From Pseudomonas entomophila L48 (GTDB taxonomy: Bacteria; Pseudomonadota; Gammaproteobacteria; Pseudomonadales; Pseudomonadaceae): a stretch of 64,000 nt of DNA. The stretch covers positions 4,670,501 to 4,734,500 of the forward strand of contig NC_008027.1 of the NCBI RefSeq assembly GCF_000026105.1. Reading direction: 5' to 3'. Made by a program: the position numbers and the translations under genes. Shown in pieces: positions 62,404 through 64,000 of this stretch; the first letter of the stretch is position 1; the number at the start of each line of letters is the position of its first letter. The notes below the pieces were generated by a model. The model was given only the letters and a program-made list of their open reading frames with translations, had not been told where the DNA came from and searched no databases.

Positions 62404-62753
62404 GGGGTTCCTCGTGCGCGGGCGCGCGTAAACGTATTTACCAATATTATTGTTACAGGATTTTTATCAAATCGAGCCATTAAACCTATAGCACTCATAA
62501 CCGGAATGTCTATGGCATCCCCCTCATAAAAATCACAGTTGTCGAATACTTCACGAGCCGTCTAAACCTGTCGCTATTTACTGTGAAAAATTTGCGAAAA
62601 CCCTAAAACGGTCTAACTTCACAGTTCGCAGGCGAAACGGAGCGTTTGCTCTAGAAGGACACGGAGGTGCCAGCGCACAAGGCCTGCGTCAGAGCTGTCG
62701 GCATCCTCCAGGAGGCGCATGAGAGATTTTTCTGATCTTCATGCGGGCATGAA

Positions 62754-62767
62754 CTGATCTAAGTCAG
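62754..62767 (+). promoter_or_regulatory. ANR (FNR-type) box of arcD
   Basis: CTGAT-CTAA-GTCAG is a full inverted repeat matching TTGAT-N4-ATCAA type sites. Its centre (62760.5) is 41.5 bases before the start expected from a TATTCT -10 box at 62790-62795, the class II activation geometry. ANR control of arcDABC is known in Pseudomonas. Confidence 0.75.
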
Positions 62768-62789
62768 CGAATGATCCAGGCGTCAGATT

Positions 62790-62795
62790 TATTCT
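62790..62795 (+). promoter_or_regulatory. arcD -10 box
   Basis: TATTCT, 34 bases before the arcD ATG and correctly spaced from the ANR box. Confidence 0.6.
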
Positions 62796-62828
62796 GAGGT
62801 CAACTTTCTCCTGGTACGGAGTCGTTAA

Positions 62829-64000
62829 ATGTCTGATTCTCCCGGAAAACTAAAACTAGGTGCACTTGTTGCACTTGTCGTCGGCTCGATGATTGGCGGC
62901 GGGATCTTCTCGTTGCCACAGAACATGGCCGCCAGCGCTGGCGTTGGGGCCGTGCTGATCGGCTGGGCCATCACCGCGGTGGGCATGCTCACCCTCGCCT
63001 TCGTCTTCCAGACCCTCGCCAACCGCAAGCCTGACCTCGACGGCGGGGTGTACGCCTACGCCAAGGCCGGTTTCGGCGACTACATGGGCTTCTCTTCGGC
63101 CTGGGGCTACTGGATCAGCGCCTGGCTGGGCAACGTCGGCTACTTCGTGCTGTTGTTCAGCACCCTGGGGTACTTCTTCCCGGTGTTCGGCGAGGGCAAC
63201 ACCCCGGCGGCGGTGATCGGCGCGTCGATCCTGCTGTGGGCGGTGCACTTCCTGGTGCTGCGCGGCATCAAGGAAGCGGCGTTCATCAACCTGGTCACCA
63301 CCGTGGCCAAGGTCGTGCCGCTGGCGTTGTTCGCCCTGATCTGCCTGTTCGCCTTCAAGCTCGATGTGTTCACCGCCGACATCTGGGCCCTGGGCACACC
63401 TGAACTGGGCAGCGTGATGAACCAGGTGCGCAACATGATGCTGGTCACCGTGTGGGTGTTCATCGGCATCGAGGGCGCGAGCATCTTCTCCTCCCGTGCG
63501 GAAAAACGCTCCGACGTGGGCAAGGCCACGGTCATCGGCTTCGTCACCGTGCTGCTGTTCCTGGTGCTGGTCAACGTGCTGTCGCTGGGCGTGATGACCC
63601 AGCCGGAACTGGCCAAGCTGCAGAACCCGTCGATGGCGGCCGTGCTTGAGCACGTGGTCGGCCACTGGGGCGCGGTGCTGATCAGCGTGGGCCTGATCAT
63701 CTCGCTGCTGGGAGCGTTGCTGTCCTGGGTGCTGCTGTGCGCCGAGATCATGTTCGCCGCCGCGAAAGACCACACCATGCCGGAGTTCCTTCGCCGCGAG
63801 AACCAGAACCATGTGCCGGCCAACGCCCTGTGGCTGACCAACGCCATGGTGCAGATCTTCCTGGTCATCACCCTGTTCTCCAACAGCACCTACCTGTCGC
63901 TGATCTACCTCGCCACCTCGATGATCCTGGTGCCCTACCTGTGGTCGGCGGCCTACGCGGTGCTGCTGGCGGTGCGCAGCGAGACCTACGAACAGGCCCT
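62829..64000 (+). CDS. arcD: Arginine/ornithine antiporter, runs off the window
   Basis: The first 390 codons of an APC-superfamily antiporter, with no stop before the window end. It opens KLKLGALVALVVGSMIGGGI, and many helices match the divergent gene. In Pseudomonas arcD precedes arcABC (arginine deiminase), taking in arginine and exporting ornithine to make ATP without oxygen; the ANR box supports this identity, and arcA would be expected just beyond the window. The ATG at 62829 follows GGAG. Whether this or the minus-strand paralogue is the true ArcD rests on the ANR box. Confidence 0.85.
   Translation, partial: MSDSPGKLKLGALVALVVGSMIGGGIFSLPQNMAASAGVGAVLIGWAITAVGMLTLAFVFQTLANRKPDLDGGVYAYAKAGFGDYMGFSSAWGYWISAWLGNVGYFVLLFSTLGYFFPVFGEGNTPAAVIGASILLWAVHFLVLRGIKEAAFINLVTTVAKVVPLALFALICLFAFKLDVFTADIWALGTPELGSVMNQVRNMMLVTVWVFIGIEGASIFSSRAEKRSDVGKATVIGFVTVLLFLVLVNVLSLGVMTQPELAKLQNPSMAAVLEHVVGHWGAVLISVGLIISLLGALLSWVLLCAEIMFAAAKDHTMPEFLRRENQNHVPANALWLTNAMVQIFLVITLFSNSTYLSLIYLATSMILVPYLWSAAYAVLLAVRSETYEQA

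Larger units (their letters stand above)
62404..62828. other. 425-bp regulatory gap between divergent antiporter genes
   Basis: No gene is seen. The gap is AT-rich in its left half, holds three TCACAGT/ACTGTGA words (62533, 62580, 62619), and at the right the ANR box and -10 of arcD. Near the left gene, AGGATTTTTATCAA (62457-62470) is a poor ANR-like match. Confidence 0.7.

Noticed and set aside
62457..62470. AGGATTTTTATCAA as an ANR box for the minus-strand antiporter gene
   Set aside because: One arm is poor and no -10 is well placed on that strand, so I list it only as a weak resemblance.
62569..62587. TGTCGC half site as an ArgR operator before arcD
   Set aside because: The remainder does not fit the Pseudomonas ArgR consensus as I know it.

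Overview
The window looks like chromosomal DNA of a fluorescent Pseudomonas of the P. putida / P. entomophila / P. mosselii group. The grounds are very high GC at third codon positions, many GTAGGAGCGG-type REP palindromes, and Pseudomonas-typical blocks: purL-mltF-tadA, guaBA, xseA, leuA, eda-pgl-zwf/hexR, oprB-gtsABCD, gtrS-gltR-glk-edd/gap, an Hxu-like haem operon and an arcD region. The species call is inference. No rRNA, tRNA, CRISPR array, transposase or integrase was seen.

Layout: 1-524 is a non-coding repeat region, a 136-bp tandem repeat whose second copy carries an inserted REP pair. 525-7611 is a complete N-acetylglucosamine catabolic and PTS operon (nagR-nagA-nagB-II-nagF-nagE). 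7829-9826 is a lone HET-C family protein. 9901-17819 holds housekeeping genes (NIF3-like, purL, mltF, tadA, multicopper oxidase). 18016-20976 is a large toxin-like protein with a C-terminal Tiki/PMT-C2-like domain. 21027-29007 holds guaA, guaB, a small Cys-motif protein, a TauE exporter with a divergent LysR regulator, xseA and an M23 peptidase. 29220-31041 is leuA behind a probable attenuation leader. 31190-35022 is a three-gene cassette of unknown function (DUF6384 membrane protein, coiled-coil protein, helical TelA-like protein) lying between leuA and eda. 35122-53665 is the glucose / Entner-Doudoroff region: eda, pgl, zwf, hexR, yeaD, oprB, gtsABCD, an AGE-family epimerase, gtrS/gltR, glk, edd and gap. 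53876-59017 is a Fur-linked ECF sigma / anti-sigma / TonB haem receptor / haem oxygenase unit. The end carries a DUF454 membrane protein, a CaiB/BaiF CoA-transferase and two divergent ArcD-like antiporters, the last running off the window.

How the parts work together: glucose enters through OprB and GtsABCD, is phosphorylated by Glk and flows through Zwf, Pgl, Edd and Eda to pyruvate and GAP, which Gap oxidises. HexR-type operators (TTGT-N7/8-ACAA and a related palindrome) sit at zwf/hexR and edd/gap. A-rich AANAANAA motifs lie next to the start codons of nagF, nagE, oprB, gtsA, the epimerase and yeaD, which suggests Crc/Hfq translational repression of sugar uptake. The haem unit is a cell-surface-signalling system under Fur, and arcD carries a well-placed ANR box for low-oxygen induction.

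The best candidates for undescribed biology are the leuA-eda three-gene cassette, the two lone toxin-like genes, and REP palindromes whose TAG supplies the stop codon of neighbouring genes.
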